Below are positions 11,162 through 19,294 of a stretch of DNA of 64,000 bases, piece by piece. The DNA comes from Streptomyces antarcticus (GTDB lineage Bacteria > Actinomycetota > Actinomycetes > Streptomycetales > Streptomycetaceae), in NCBI RefSeq assembly GCF_026627255.1, contig NZ_JAPNLM010000007.1, positions 1 through 64,000 on the forward strand, read 5' to 3'. The notes under the pieces were generated by a model. The model made no database searches and was not told the DNA's origin. It saw nothing but the letters and a program-made list of their open reading frames with translations. A program made the position numbers and the translations under genes. Numbering within the stretch: position 1 is the stretch's first letter; every line of letters starts with the position of its first letter.

Positions 11162-13071
11162 GGCTGTTCCCAGGGTGGTTCGACCAGGTCGAGAAGGGCG
11201 TCGGGCAAGGACTGCTCTCGTGCTTTGCTGACCTCTGCCGGGGAGAACTTGGCGAGGATGTCTCGCCGGACTGCGACCCATGCAGGGCCGTAGCGTCTCC
11301 ACCAGTCGTCCTCGCACACGCGTTGGCGTAGGACGCCCAGGGCTTCCAGCAGGGCCAGGAGCCGGGGGAGATGATCTCGGGTGACTAGGCAGTTTCCGCA
11401 GTGGAAGCAGGCGAGGAACGAATCGTCGCAGGGTGCTCCAGTCTCCGGGTTGTGATCGTGGTCCTCGCAGGCCGTCCAGGCGGTGTCCAGGTGCCCGTTG
11501 GAGAGATCGCGGGCGGTCTGCGGGGCGAGTCCTGCTTCCTCGAGCTGCTGGGCGGAGGAGTCGTCGGTGATCACCTTGGGGCCGCCGCCGCGGCGTCCGC
11601 TCACCGCCGCGTGAGCGTCCATGGCAGCTTGCTCCGCATCCCTGAGAGCCTCGGTGATCACTTCCTCCGCCCACTCGCGGGTGGATTCATCGGGCTTGAG
11701 GTAGTTGGTGAACAAGACCTGGGCGGTGTTGCTCTTCGCGGAGGAGGGCAGGTGACCACCCAGCTGACGAGTCCGACGGGCATCCACACTCGTTTTGATC
11801 TTGTTGAACGTCACTGTGAGCGGGACCGGAGGTCCTTTCGCCGGGCCATCTTCCGGCGCCTTCGCTTTCGGGGAAGGCCGCGGATCAGCGAGTACCGGTT
11901 TGGTCCTCGTGGCTGCCCAAGTAGACATTTCGATCCCAGAACCGAGTGCGAGGTCCATCTCAAACGGAGCGAAATGCTCCGCCCGGCCGCGTCTTGCGAC
12001 GGCCCAGTTGTTGCGCCAGAAACAGATGGCCGAGGAGGAGCCGCAGATCTCCCGGCTGCGGCTCGTCAGCTCGAGCAGGAGGAGGTAGAGGCCGCCAGGG
12101 GTATGCAGCTCACGCGATTTGGGACCGATTTCCCAGGTCACCGTCTCGAACCACCGCTGGACTCCATGGCGCCGTTTCACCAGCACGACCTCGACCGCCC
12201 GGTCCTCCAGCAGTCGGTGCCTGACCGGAAGCTCCTTGAGGCTTTCCCCGTTGCGTTCAGTGACCACGGCGAGAAGAGCCATCACGGGTGCCAGGTCCGC
12301 CCATGTCATGAACAGATGTCCCGCTAGATCGGCTCTCCGCCGAAGCCAGTTTCGGTCGCCCTCCAGCAGAGGGATCACGCCGGTCTCCGCGATCCGGACG
12401 AGAGTCGCCCCTAACTCCCGCTGCTGAGCATCCAAGCCTCCCGGGTCGTCCCGCGCCTGGCGAAGGAGCTGTTCGCCGGCGCGGATGCGCCGGGCGATCC
12501 GGGACACGTCTGCTCGGGCCGCAGCCGTCAGCCGCTCCAACTCGCCATGCGAGTAGCCTCCGACTCCCGCCTGCTTGGGCCTGTTCAGCCTGCGCTTGAA
12601 AGCATCCCAGGTTTCAGCGGGAAGGCGGCGGGAAATCCGCTGGTTCTCGAACTGCTTGCACATCTCGCGCATCTGGATATGCCGCGTACTTTCGGCAAAG
12701 CCGGGGCGAGTGTAGAAGGCATCCACGTGTTCGCGAGTCAGTTCGTCTACGGCTTCCGGCGGCCGCTCCAGCGAGGCCAGGAATTGGATCCAGGCTTTGG
12801 CCGAGGACCAACTGGTCCGGCTTCCCGACAGAGTTCGGATCCCGCCGCTGTGCCCGACCCTCAATGCCAGGGCCTCGGCCAGAACCGGATGCCAGCCTGG
12901 CATCGCCAACGGTCCGAAGTCGTAACTCGCCCGGCGGTCGTCATCACCATGGAAGTCGACGACCAGACTGCCCGCGTTCCCTTCCCGGACCGGCGGCGGA
13001 GCTTCGTAACCACCGGGCGGAAGGGCGGACGGGCGTCCTGGACCAGTGCTGCCACGGCCGCGGCTTGTCAT
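11158..13071 (-). CDS. Recombinase-set gene 2, integrase-like protein
   Basis: The 637-residue protein is the counterpart of the 283-2016 product. It has an N-terminal core-binding-like helical region (about residues 70-160, LSGSRTSWSSAKAWIQFLAS) and a central domain. Near residue 440 is a basic GGHLPSSAKSNTAQVLFTNY segment that resembles the end of a recombinase catalytic domain. The C-terminal ACFHCGNCLVTRDHLPRLL could bind metal. The ATG overlaps the stop of gene 1 (ATGA) and the stop overlaps the GTG of gene 3, so translation is coupled through the set. A catalytic role is uncertain. Confidence 0.65.
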   Translation of the reverse strand: MTSRGRGSTGPGRPSALPPGGYEAPPPVREGNAGSLVVDFHGDDDRRASYDFGPLAMPGWHPVLAEALALRVGHSGGIRTLSGSRTSWSSAKAWIQFLASLERPPEAVDELTREHVDAFYTRPGFAESTRHIQMREMCKQFENQRISRRLPAETWDAFKRRLNRPKQAGVGGYSHGELERLTAAARADVSRIARRIRAGEQLLRQARDDPGGLDAQQRELGATLVRIAETGVIPLLEGDRNWLRRRADLAGHLFMTWADLAPVMALLAVVTERNGESLKELPVRHRLLEDRAVEVVLVKRRHGVQRWFETVTWEIGPKSRELHTPGGLYLLLLELTSRSREICGSSSAICFWRNNWAVARRGRAEHFAPFEMDLALGSGIEMSTWAATRTKPVLADPRPSPKAKAPEDGPAKGPPVPLTVTFNKIKTSVDARRTRQLGGHLPSSAKSNTAQVLFTNYLKPDESTREWAEEVITEALRDAEQAAMDAHAAVSGRRGGGPKVITDDSSAQQLEEAGLAPQTARDLSNGHLDTAWTACEDHDHNPETGAPCDDSFLACFHCGNCLVTRDHLPRLLALLEALGVLRQRVCEDDWWRRYGPAWVAVRRDILAKFSPAEVSKAREQSLPDALLDLVEPPWEQP

Positions 13072-14789
13072 GCCGATGCCTTCATGGGCAGATCCTGCGG
13101 CGGCGTCTCGTGCCCGAGATCCATCAGCGGCGTGTCCCGGGGGTCCTCCCAGGCGTCAGGGACCAGGGCCATGCGTGTCTCCATCTCCAGTTCCTGCAGG
13201 GCATGCAGATAGATCAGGGTCGAAAGCTGCGAAGCGTGGCCGAGCCTGCGACGGATCCAGTCCATGGGATCGCCGAAGATCCGCTGGTAGTGGAGGCGCT
13301 GGGCCTGATTCATGTCGGCGAGCTGGGCGATGTGTCCACGCTGGAGTTGCTCGAGTGTGATGACTGCGAACGTGTGACGCAGGAGGTGGGCATGAGCTCG
13401 TAGAGCCAGGCCGGCCTCCTCGCACCGGCGGTTGGCGTCGGTGAACACGTCCTTCCACGTCGACAAGGACAACGGCAGCCCGCTCTCGCCGAGCCAGAAC
13501 ATCGCGGGCTCAAGGCCGTCCTCGGTATCCACCAGCAGTCGGCGTCGCTCACGCGGGTCGAGGAGCCTGACGTTGACCTTCTCGCCGCGGTTGACGCCGC
13601 TCGTGTACCGAGCCATGTGCGGAGTTCTCGGATCATCGATCACGAGAGGGCGCCGGATCTTCCCGTAGCGGCCTGCGTCACGGGCCTCCTCGACGACCCA
13701 CCGTCGGTCCGCGGCCTCGTAGGCGGTCAGATCGCGTCGGACCGACGCAGGCTCATAGACTCAGCGTCCCGAGTTCCGCTTGGCGATCGCCCCAGGCAGC
13801 CAGAACTTGCTGTAACCCGCCGGGCCGGGCCCCGTCGGGACTTCCAAGGTGATGCGACTGGCCTGCTCCTCCAGCCTCATCCCCGTGCGGACCAACGAGT
13901 CAGTGAAGGCGCCATTGCGCGGTGCCCACCGTCCGCGGAAGTTGTCCCGGGGCAGGCCCTCACGGTCGTAGCCGAGGACGCCGATGTCCCGCCACCGGCG
14001 GTACGCCGGCGCAGGCAGCCACTCGAAGGCTTCCTTGCCACCTTGGTCGTGGGAGTACGTCGCCGGCACCGTGTCCACGACGTCGTCCGGCACCGGGCGC
14101 CGTCGGCCCTTCTTCTCCTCGTCCCTCGCATCGCGTCGGGGGCGCTGTGGGATCGGGACTGACGGGACCCAGGATTTGGACTTGGCGAAAACGTAGAACT
14201 GCTGAATGTGAGAGATCTCCTGGCTCCACGTGTCGCCATCCACGCGTGGCCCCCTCGGATCACGGCGGCGCCAGTGATGGTAGGCCGCGTGATCTTCCTC
14301 GGTAGCGTCCCGCCAATCCTTCCCGCCCCGGCTCTTGTGGAGGAAGTTCAGGTTCCGGCAGAGGGCCGACGCCCGGTTGAGCTGACTGTTCAGCGGTCCT
14401 GCCATCAGGTTCACCCGATGGAAGTACGAGTTCAGGTCCGTGTCGTAGACGAAGCACGGTGACAGGAGGTAGGGAGTCCCATCAGGAATACCCAGGTCAT
14501 CGAGCCAAAGCTCCCACTCATCCGACGAAACCTGCAGGTGCCAGGGCCGCAGCTCAGCCTGCGGCAGGTCCCGCGAGCTGTAGTGCACTGACCAGGCGTC
14601 TCGTCTCAACACCCGCGGACCGTACATCCAACCGGTCAGTGACCGAACGTGCACAAGTGCGCGAAGACGCCGAGCAGACTCGGTAGTGGCACGGGGGTCT
14701 CCCTGTTCGGTGGCGGACGTTGACGGCGGTGGCTCGGGGGGTTCAGGACGGGTGGGCCGAGACGGGGTCTCCGGGCAGCCGTTTGGCAC
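13068..14789 (-). pseudogene. Tyrosine recombinase, gene 1 of the set, interrupted by an in-frame UGA
   Basis: Without the stop this frame would encode about 572 residues. The first 342 (from ATG 14789) contain the Arg I box LVRTGMRLEEQASR (about residue 300). A TGA at 13763-13761 follows KRNSGR. The very same frame then continues without shift (VYEPASVRRDLTAYEAADRR) to the box II HLLRHTFAV (about 470), the RRRLGHASQ box (about 511) and Tyr in TLIYLHALQE (about 525). The conserved continuation shows that this is one gene with a point nonsense codon (from TGG, CGA or similar). It could be a recent null allele, a sequencing error or a read-through site. A restart for the C-terminal part (ATG 13643) is possible. 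Confidence 0.75.
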
Positions 14790-14920
14790 GGCCGGCCGGC
14801 CAGCCGCGGAGCGAGGTCCGGTCAGCCGCCGCGGGCGGCGACCTGGAGCAGTTGCGCTAGGGCGACCGGCTCGCCGGTGGTGCCGGCGGGGGTGGTGAGG
14901 ACGTGGGCGAGGGTGTGGCG

Positions 14921-14950
14921 GATGCGGATCCGGATGCGGATGCGGATGCG
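14921..14950. repeat. Short gcggat-type hexamer tandem repeat
   Basis: About five near-identical copies of gatgcg (one variant gatccg) lie between the start of the minus-strand recombinase set and the 98-codon gene. The border of the mobile element should lie somewhere in 14790-14969, which otherwise shows no coding or regulatory signal to me. Confidence 0.6.
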
Positions 14951-14969
14951 GGGGCGGTCGCGGGGGCGG

Positions 14970-15263
14970 TCAGGCTGTAGGAGCGGCGACGTGCTCGGCG
15001 AGTAGCGCCCGCTCGGCGTCGCCGAGCGGACTGAACCCATACTTGTCGAGGTAGTGCCGCTGCCATTCCTCGCGGACGGCGTATGCCACGGTACTGCTCC
15101 TCGACTGGTTGCGGCCGGTGGACAGTGTGCCGGAGGGAGCGGTGGACGGAGCGGTGGACGGTGCGGTCTTCGCGAGCGGCTCGCGGTACGGAGCCGCGCC
15201 GGGGTCCGGCGGACGCGCCCCGGCGTCGTGGGGCCCGTCCGCTGGGGGCGAGGCGTCGGACAT
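14970..15263 (-). CDS. Small hypothetical protein (97 aa)
   Basis: The product begins MSDASPPADGPHDAGARPPD, has a low-complexity Ala/Pro/Ser/Thr middle and a better-ordered end (REEWQRHYLDKYGFSPLGDA, about residues 65-84, then an AERALLAEHVA helix). I do not recognise the family. The ordered C-terminus, with aromatic residues and a normal stop, argues for a real gene; the middle could be spurious. It lies 83 bp downstream of the decayed CocE hydrolase gene on the same strand. Confidence 0.35.
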   Translation of the reverse strand: MSDASPPADGPHDAGARPPDPGAAPYREPLAKTAPSTAPSTAPSGTLSTGRNQSRSSTVAYAVREEWQRHYLDKYGFSPLGDAERALLAEHVAAPTA

Positions 15264-15346
15264 CCGCCGCGGGCCGCGCAGCGGGGACCGGGCCAGGACC
15301 GCGAGGGGGTACGACGAGCAAGCAGGCGCCGGCGGCCAGTGACCGC

Positions 15347-16055
15347 TCACCCGGGGCCGAGGAGCGGCAGCAGGAGGGTGGAGCTGGCGTGGACGGTGTT
15401 CACGGACACCCCGCCGACGGGCTGGTGCTCCATGCCGAGCGCGTTGGGGACGCCGCCGGGCGCGTCGGAACTGCCGACGGTGAGCCGGAGCCGGAGCCGG
15501 TGACCGGGTGACCGGGTGACCGGGTGGCAGCCGACGGGCGTTGGGGCACAGGGGAATCCGGTAGCGCACCGTTTCCCCCGGCGGCACGGCCCTGGGCGTC
15601 GTACACGCCATCACGGGCCGGCCGGGGCCGCTCTGCTCCTCGTCGGCCTCGCGCAGGGAGGACCGCTGCCAACCGGGGGTGGTGAAGATGGCGTTGCCCT
15701 CCTCGACGACGGCCTCCAGGGCCACGATCCATGAGGTGTCGCACTCCGTGATGGCGTCTCGAGCCGCAGCTCGATGTCGCCTGCGAAGTCGAAGCCGACG
15801 GGCAGCGGGGGTGTCGTCCAGCTCAGTACGCCGGGAAGGTCCGGCCGGTGCGCGGCTCGTGCGGGACGGGCCACGGTCTCCGCGTGCGCGAGGTAGCTGC
15901 GGCTGCCGTCGGGCAGGCTGTCCGGTACCAGGGCGCCGTCGGCCTGGAACGTGAAGGGGGTCGGTACGCCGGGCGCATCGTCACCCTTGACCACACGAAC
16001 GCCGAAGTCACCTTTCCGGTCCACCGTTCTTCGCGGCACTCGGTCGTGGACGTCG
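15347..16055 (-). pseudogene. CocE/NonD-type hydrolase, C-terminal domain only, frameshifted
   Basis: Three frame segments together give the beta-sandwich C-terminal domain of CocE/NonD (X-Pro dipeptidyl-peptidase-like) hydrolases: FTFQADGALVPDSLPDG, VLSWTTPPLPVGFDFAGDIE, then (shift near 15750) TSWIVALEAVVEEG and RYRIPLCPNARRLPPGH, then (shift) LTVGSSDAPGGVPNALGMEH and a TGA at 15347. The second shift coincides with an 8-bp unit (tgaccggg) present three times at 15501-15524. With one unit the family sequence reads through. The catalytic alpha/beta-hydrolase part is absent, replaced by the amidase gene border. It is not functional. Confidence 0.7.
15501..15524. repeat. 8-bp tandem repeat (tgaccggg x3) causing a frameshift
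   Basis: Three perfect units lie head to tail inside the CocE remnant. Two surplus units add 16 bp, which changes the frame; a single unit restores the conserved PPGHRLRLRLTVG reading. Confidence 0.75.
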
Positions 16056-16063
16056 TCAACGGC

Positions 16064-17224
16064 TCAGACACAGGCGCCGAAGCGGGCCGCCGTGGCGAGG
16101 AGCACGGCGTCGGTTCGGTGGCGGGCGACGAGCTGGAGACCGACCGGCGCGCCGCTCGTCGTTCGTCCGGCGGGCAGCGTCAGCGCCGGATGGCCGGAGA
16201 GGTTGAAGGCCCAGGTGAGTGCCACGCTCATGCGTGGTCCGGGACCGTCGTGGCCGTGCGGGGGATGCGGGGTGGTGGGGGTGGCGATGATGTCGACCTG
16301 GTCGAAGACGGCTCGCAGGCGCTCCTCGTTGGCCGCGACCAGCGCCTCGGTGTCCCGATCGGGAGACCCGGTGCGCAGAGCGGTCCAGGCCGGGGCCGGG
16401 TCGTGCAGCTCCACCGGCCGGTCCACGACCTCGCACAGCCCGGTTCGTGCGATCCGGTGCAGGGCGCGGCGGGCGGTGGCGGCGACGTCCGGGTCCGTGT
16501 CGGCGTAGCCCAGCGTGGGCGTCCACGCCACCGTCGGGCTCCACGCCACCGTCGGGCCCCCGGCCGGGGGGAGCGGGGTGCCGGTGGGGGCGACAGCGCC
16601 GAGGTAGGCGGCGGCGTCCTCCGGGCTGCGGGTCAGCACGCCGGGGGTGTTCAGTCCGGCGCGGTCCCGGGAGGGCAGCAGCCCGTTGGTGGGCTTGAAT
16701 CCGATGACGCCGCACCAGGCCGCGGGGATGCGGACCGATCCGGCACCGTCGGATCCGGTGGCGAGCGGTACGAGCCCGGCGGCGACCGCGGCCGCGGAAC
16801 CGGCGGAGGATCCGCCGGGCGACCATGCGGGGTCGAGCGGGTTCAAGGTGGGGCCGCGGTCGGTGGAGCCGTAGGTCTGCCAGCCGGTGCCGGCGCGGGG
16901 GACCGAGGTGGCTCCGACCGGCACGCATCCGGCGGCGACCAGGCGCCGGTTCTGGAACGAGCCGCGGCCCTCGCTCGCCTTGACCCCGATCGGTACCCCG
17001 GCCAGCGGGAGGCGGGCCCCACGGGCCACCGCGGCGTCGACCTCGGCCGCCGCGGCGCGTGCCGGGTCAGCCCAGAGGGCCGTGAAGGCGCGCAGGGCGC
17101 CGTCCCGGTCGGCGCACAGCGTCAGCGCGGTCTCGACGACCTCGCGGGCCGTGACCTCGCCGTCGCGGACCAGGCGGGCGATCGCGGTGGCGGACAGGGA
17201 GGCATACAGGTGATCGTCGAGCAT
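16064..17224 (-). CDS. Amidase (amidase-signature family)
   Basis: The 386-residue amidase hydrolyses amide bonds with a Ser-cisSer-Lys triad. Visible parts are Lys in GVPIGVKASEGRG (about residue 77), the Gly/Ser-rich signature SPGGSSAGSAAAVAAG (about 127-142) with the bridging Ser, and the nucleophile Ser in GSDGAGSVRIPA (about 155). The ATG at 17224 precedes LDDHLYASLSATAIARL, the usual N-terminus. Homologues are mostly 450-500 residues; the region between about residues 200 and 300 looks shortened, so activity is not certain. It is probably cytosolic. The substrate cannot be told. It ends 9 bp before the CocE remnant. Confidence 0.8.
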   Translation of the reverse strand: MLDDHLYASLSATAIARLVRDGEVTAREVVETALTLCADRDGALRAFTALWADPARAAAAEVDAAVARGARLPLAGVPIGVKASEGRGSFQNRRLVAAGCVPVGATSVPRAGTGWQTYGSTDRGPTLNPLDPAWSPGGSSAGSAAAVAAGLVPLATGSDGAGSVRIPAAWCGVIGFKPTNGLLPSRDRAGLNTPGVLTRSPEDAAAYLGAVAPTGTPLPPAGGPTVAWSPTVAWTPTLGYADTDPDVAATARRALHRIARTGLCEVVDRPVELHDPAPAWTALRTGSPDRDTEALVAANEERLRAVFDQVDIIATPTTPHPPHGHDGPGPRMSVALTWAFNLSGHPALTLPAGRTTSGAPVGLQLVARHRTDAVLLATAARFGACV

Positions 17225-17551
17225 GAGGTCCCTCGCGTCTCGTCTCGCCCCGGCCAGCGGCGGCGCGGGCCCTGTGCTCCTGTCGCCGCGACGGGAGCGG
17301 CGCGGGTGGGGTGTGGGGCAGGAGGCGGGCCCGAAGCGGCCGACGGTGATGCCGCGCGGGCTCGCCCTGCGGCGGTGGTGTCGGGCGTGCGGCCCCCGTC
17401 GCGGCCCTGCTGGCCAAGGCCGCACACCCTTACCTCGGAACCTACTCCGGCCCGGCCCCGCGGCGACGGCCGGGTACGCACCTCGTACCGTGCAACTCGT
17501 ACCTCGTACCTTCCGGTGATCGTTGAGGCGGCGCTCCCCCCCCCCGTCCCC
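17225..17551. other. Gene-poor spacer
   Basis: No convincing gene. It contains direct repeats of an acctcgtacc/gcaactcgtacc motif near 17480-17510 and a C-run near 17537. It presumably carries the amidase promoter and the 3' region of the M16-like gene. Confidence 0.4.
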
Positions 17552-19036
17552 TCAGGTCCGGTTCGGCGGCTCCGCGCGTTCTCGCGTCCGGGCGGGCGGG
17601 ACGGCGTCGTCCAAGGCGCGTATCAGGCGGTCCATGCCCTGGAAGTCGCCGGGAACGAGTTCGAGCAGGCAGCCGCAGCGGGCGACGACGCGCCGGGCGT
17701 CCCCCCACCGTTCCAGTTCGACGACCTCGTCGAAGCGGTACTCGTGATACCAGTCGTCCTGGCACCAGACGAGCGAGCGCGGGGTGCGCACGATCCGCTC
17801 CGCGTCCCCGCCGCCCCCGCGCCTGAGCCGGGCGCGCAGCGGGCGGCCGTGCACCTCGCCGCGGGGCGGGGGCACGTCCCACCGCTCGCAGACCCGCGTG
17901 TGCTCCAGGCGCTTGCCGTCCAGGCCGGTGAGCGAGGGGGGTGTGCCGTGGGGGACGACGAGCAGCGCCCCCGCCACGGCCCGCTCCACGGCCTCGCGTA
18001 CGTCGGCGGGAGTGATCGCCTCCAGCGCCCGCACCATGGTGGGGCCGTCGAGGTAGGGGACGCCGTACAGCTCGCTGTCCGAGGCCGCCTGCAGTTCGGC
18101 AGGGACGGACGGCTGCCGGACGAAGCCCTTGCGGCACCAGGCGACCTCCTCCTCCACCTCCTCGGCGGTCGGTGCCTCGCGGGCGAGCCGTACGGCCTCC
18201 CCCCACAGCGCGGCGGCCACCGCGTCCTCGCGGCCCTCCTCGGCGTCGAGGAGGAGCATGCGCTCGACCGAGCCGGCGTCGCGGGCCGTCAAGAACGCCT
18301 CGACCGCGGTGGCGATGCCCAGCCGGTCCCTGACCAGCCGCTCGACCCGGGTGATGAGGATCTGGTGGCCGATGCGGGCGGCGGCCGAGCCGACCGGCAC
18401 CTCGTAGGCGAGGGCCACCCCGGTCAGGTCGCGCCGGGCCCATGCGTGGCCGGCCAGCACGCGGGGCGTGCCGCGCGAGGGCCGGGCCCCGTCGGGCAGT
18501 GGCAGCCGCAGCCCGGGTGGTACGGGTCCGGTCACCATCAGTGCGGCGTTGGCCCGGGTGAAGTACGTGGCGGCATGGGTGCGGACCATCTCGGGGGTCA
18601 GCTCACGGTATCCGGTGCCGTGGTGGCAGGCGAGGCCGAGACCGTGGGCGCCGTACCGGGCTCCCAGTACCTGGGAGATCTGCTCGTCCACGGGGGCGGC
18701 CTGCTCGATGTCGAGGCGTCCCGCGACGTGTTCCAGGCGGTCCAGGGGCAGGTCGGACAGGGTCCGGCACACCGCCTCCAGGAAGTGGGCGGCTTCATCG
18801 AGGGTGCCGTAGCCGTGGAACCGCGTCTCGTCGAGGCCGAAGAACGATCCGAAGTCGGCCTGGTCCACGGCCGCCAGCCGGTCCATGACCAGGGCTTCCA
18901 CGAGGTGGGTGCCCCCCATCGTGCGGAACGTCTCGTGCCGCGTGCCGCAGCCGAACCGCAGGGCGACACCGGCCAGCAGGCCGTCCCCTTCCAGGATCGA
19001 GAAGACCGGAACGCCGTCGGTTTGGGTGCGCTGCAT
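17552..19036 (-). CDS. M16-family (insulinase-like) peptidase homologue, zinc motif degenerate
   Basis: The 494-residue protein has the two-lobed M16 layout: N-terminal FSILEGDGLLAGVALRFGCG, a zinc-motif region GGTHLVEALVMDRL (about residue 40), a downstream segment ATYFTRANAALMVTGPVP and a C-terminal lobe. The active motif of M16 enzymes is H-x-x-E-H; here it is H-L-V-E-A, so the second metal-binding His is missing and proteolysis is doubtful. The ATG at 19036 was chosen because the upstream part of the frame lies in an inverted-repeat element. No good ribosome site is visible; the element inserted 10 bp upstream. Confidence 0.6.
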   Translation of the reverse strand: MQRTQTDGVPVFSILEGDGLLAGVALRFGCGTRHETFRTMGGTHLVEALVMDRLAAVDQADFGSFFGLDETRFHGYGTLDEAAHFLEAVCRTLSDLPLDRLEHVAGRLDIEQAAPVDEQISQVLGARYGAHGLGLACHHGTGYRELTPEMVRTHAATYFTRANAALMVTGPVPPGLRLPLPDGARPSRGTPRVLAGHAWARRDLTGVALAYEVPVGSAAARIGHQILITRVERLVRDRLGIATAVEAFLTARDAGSVERMLLLDAEEGREDAVAAALWGEAVRLAREAPTAEEVEEEVAWCRKGFVRQPSVPAELQAASDSELYGVPYLDGPTMVRALEAITPADVREAVERAVAGALLVVPHGTPPSLTGLDGKRLEHTRVCERWDVPPPRGEVHGRPLRARLRRGGGGDAERIVRTPRSLVWCQDDWYHEYRFDEVVELERWGDARRVVARCGCLLELVPGDFQGMDRLIRALDDAVPPARTRERAEPPNRT

Positions 19037-19046
19037 GGCAGCAACC

Positions 19047-19243
19047 CTAGGGGGTGTCGTCAGACTCGTTCTTGCCGTGGGGCGCCTGGCACGCACGCTC
19101 GCCGCGTTGTCGGGATCGCCCCTGTACATCCGGTACGCGGGCGGCCCTCCGCCTTGCGGGCGCACCGCACCGGACACCGCACGGCCCGCCCCTGCGGGCG
19201 TACGGAACTACTGTGACGACACCACTGTGACGACACCCCCTAG
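19047..19243. mobile_element. MITE-like element with 16-bp perfect inverted repeats
   Basis: ctagggggtgtcgtca (19047-19062) is exactly repeated in inverse at 19228-19243. The 197-bp unit has no coding capacity for a transposase. CTAG at both outer ends suggests target duplication, as in several IS5-group elements, leaving GGGGTGTCGTCA termini. Near the right end a 14-bp actgtgacgacacc is duplicated. It separates the M16-like gene from glpD. Confidence 0.6.
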
Positions 19244-19294
19244 CCAGCACCAGGCCCTTTCTCGGGGCGTCTCTTTCGGATCCCCGGCCGCCGG

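Noticed and set aside
13761..13763. UGA as a selenocysteine codon in the recombinase
   Set aside because: No Cys is expected at that place in tyrosine recombinases and no hairpin of the needed type is evident; a nonsense mutation is simpler.
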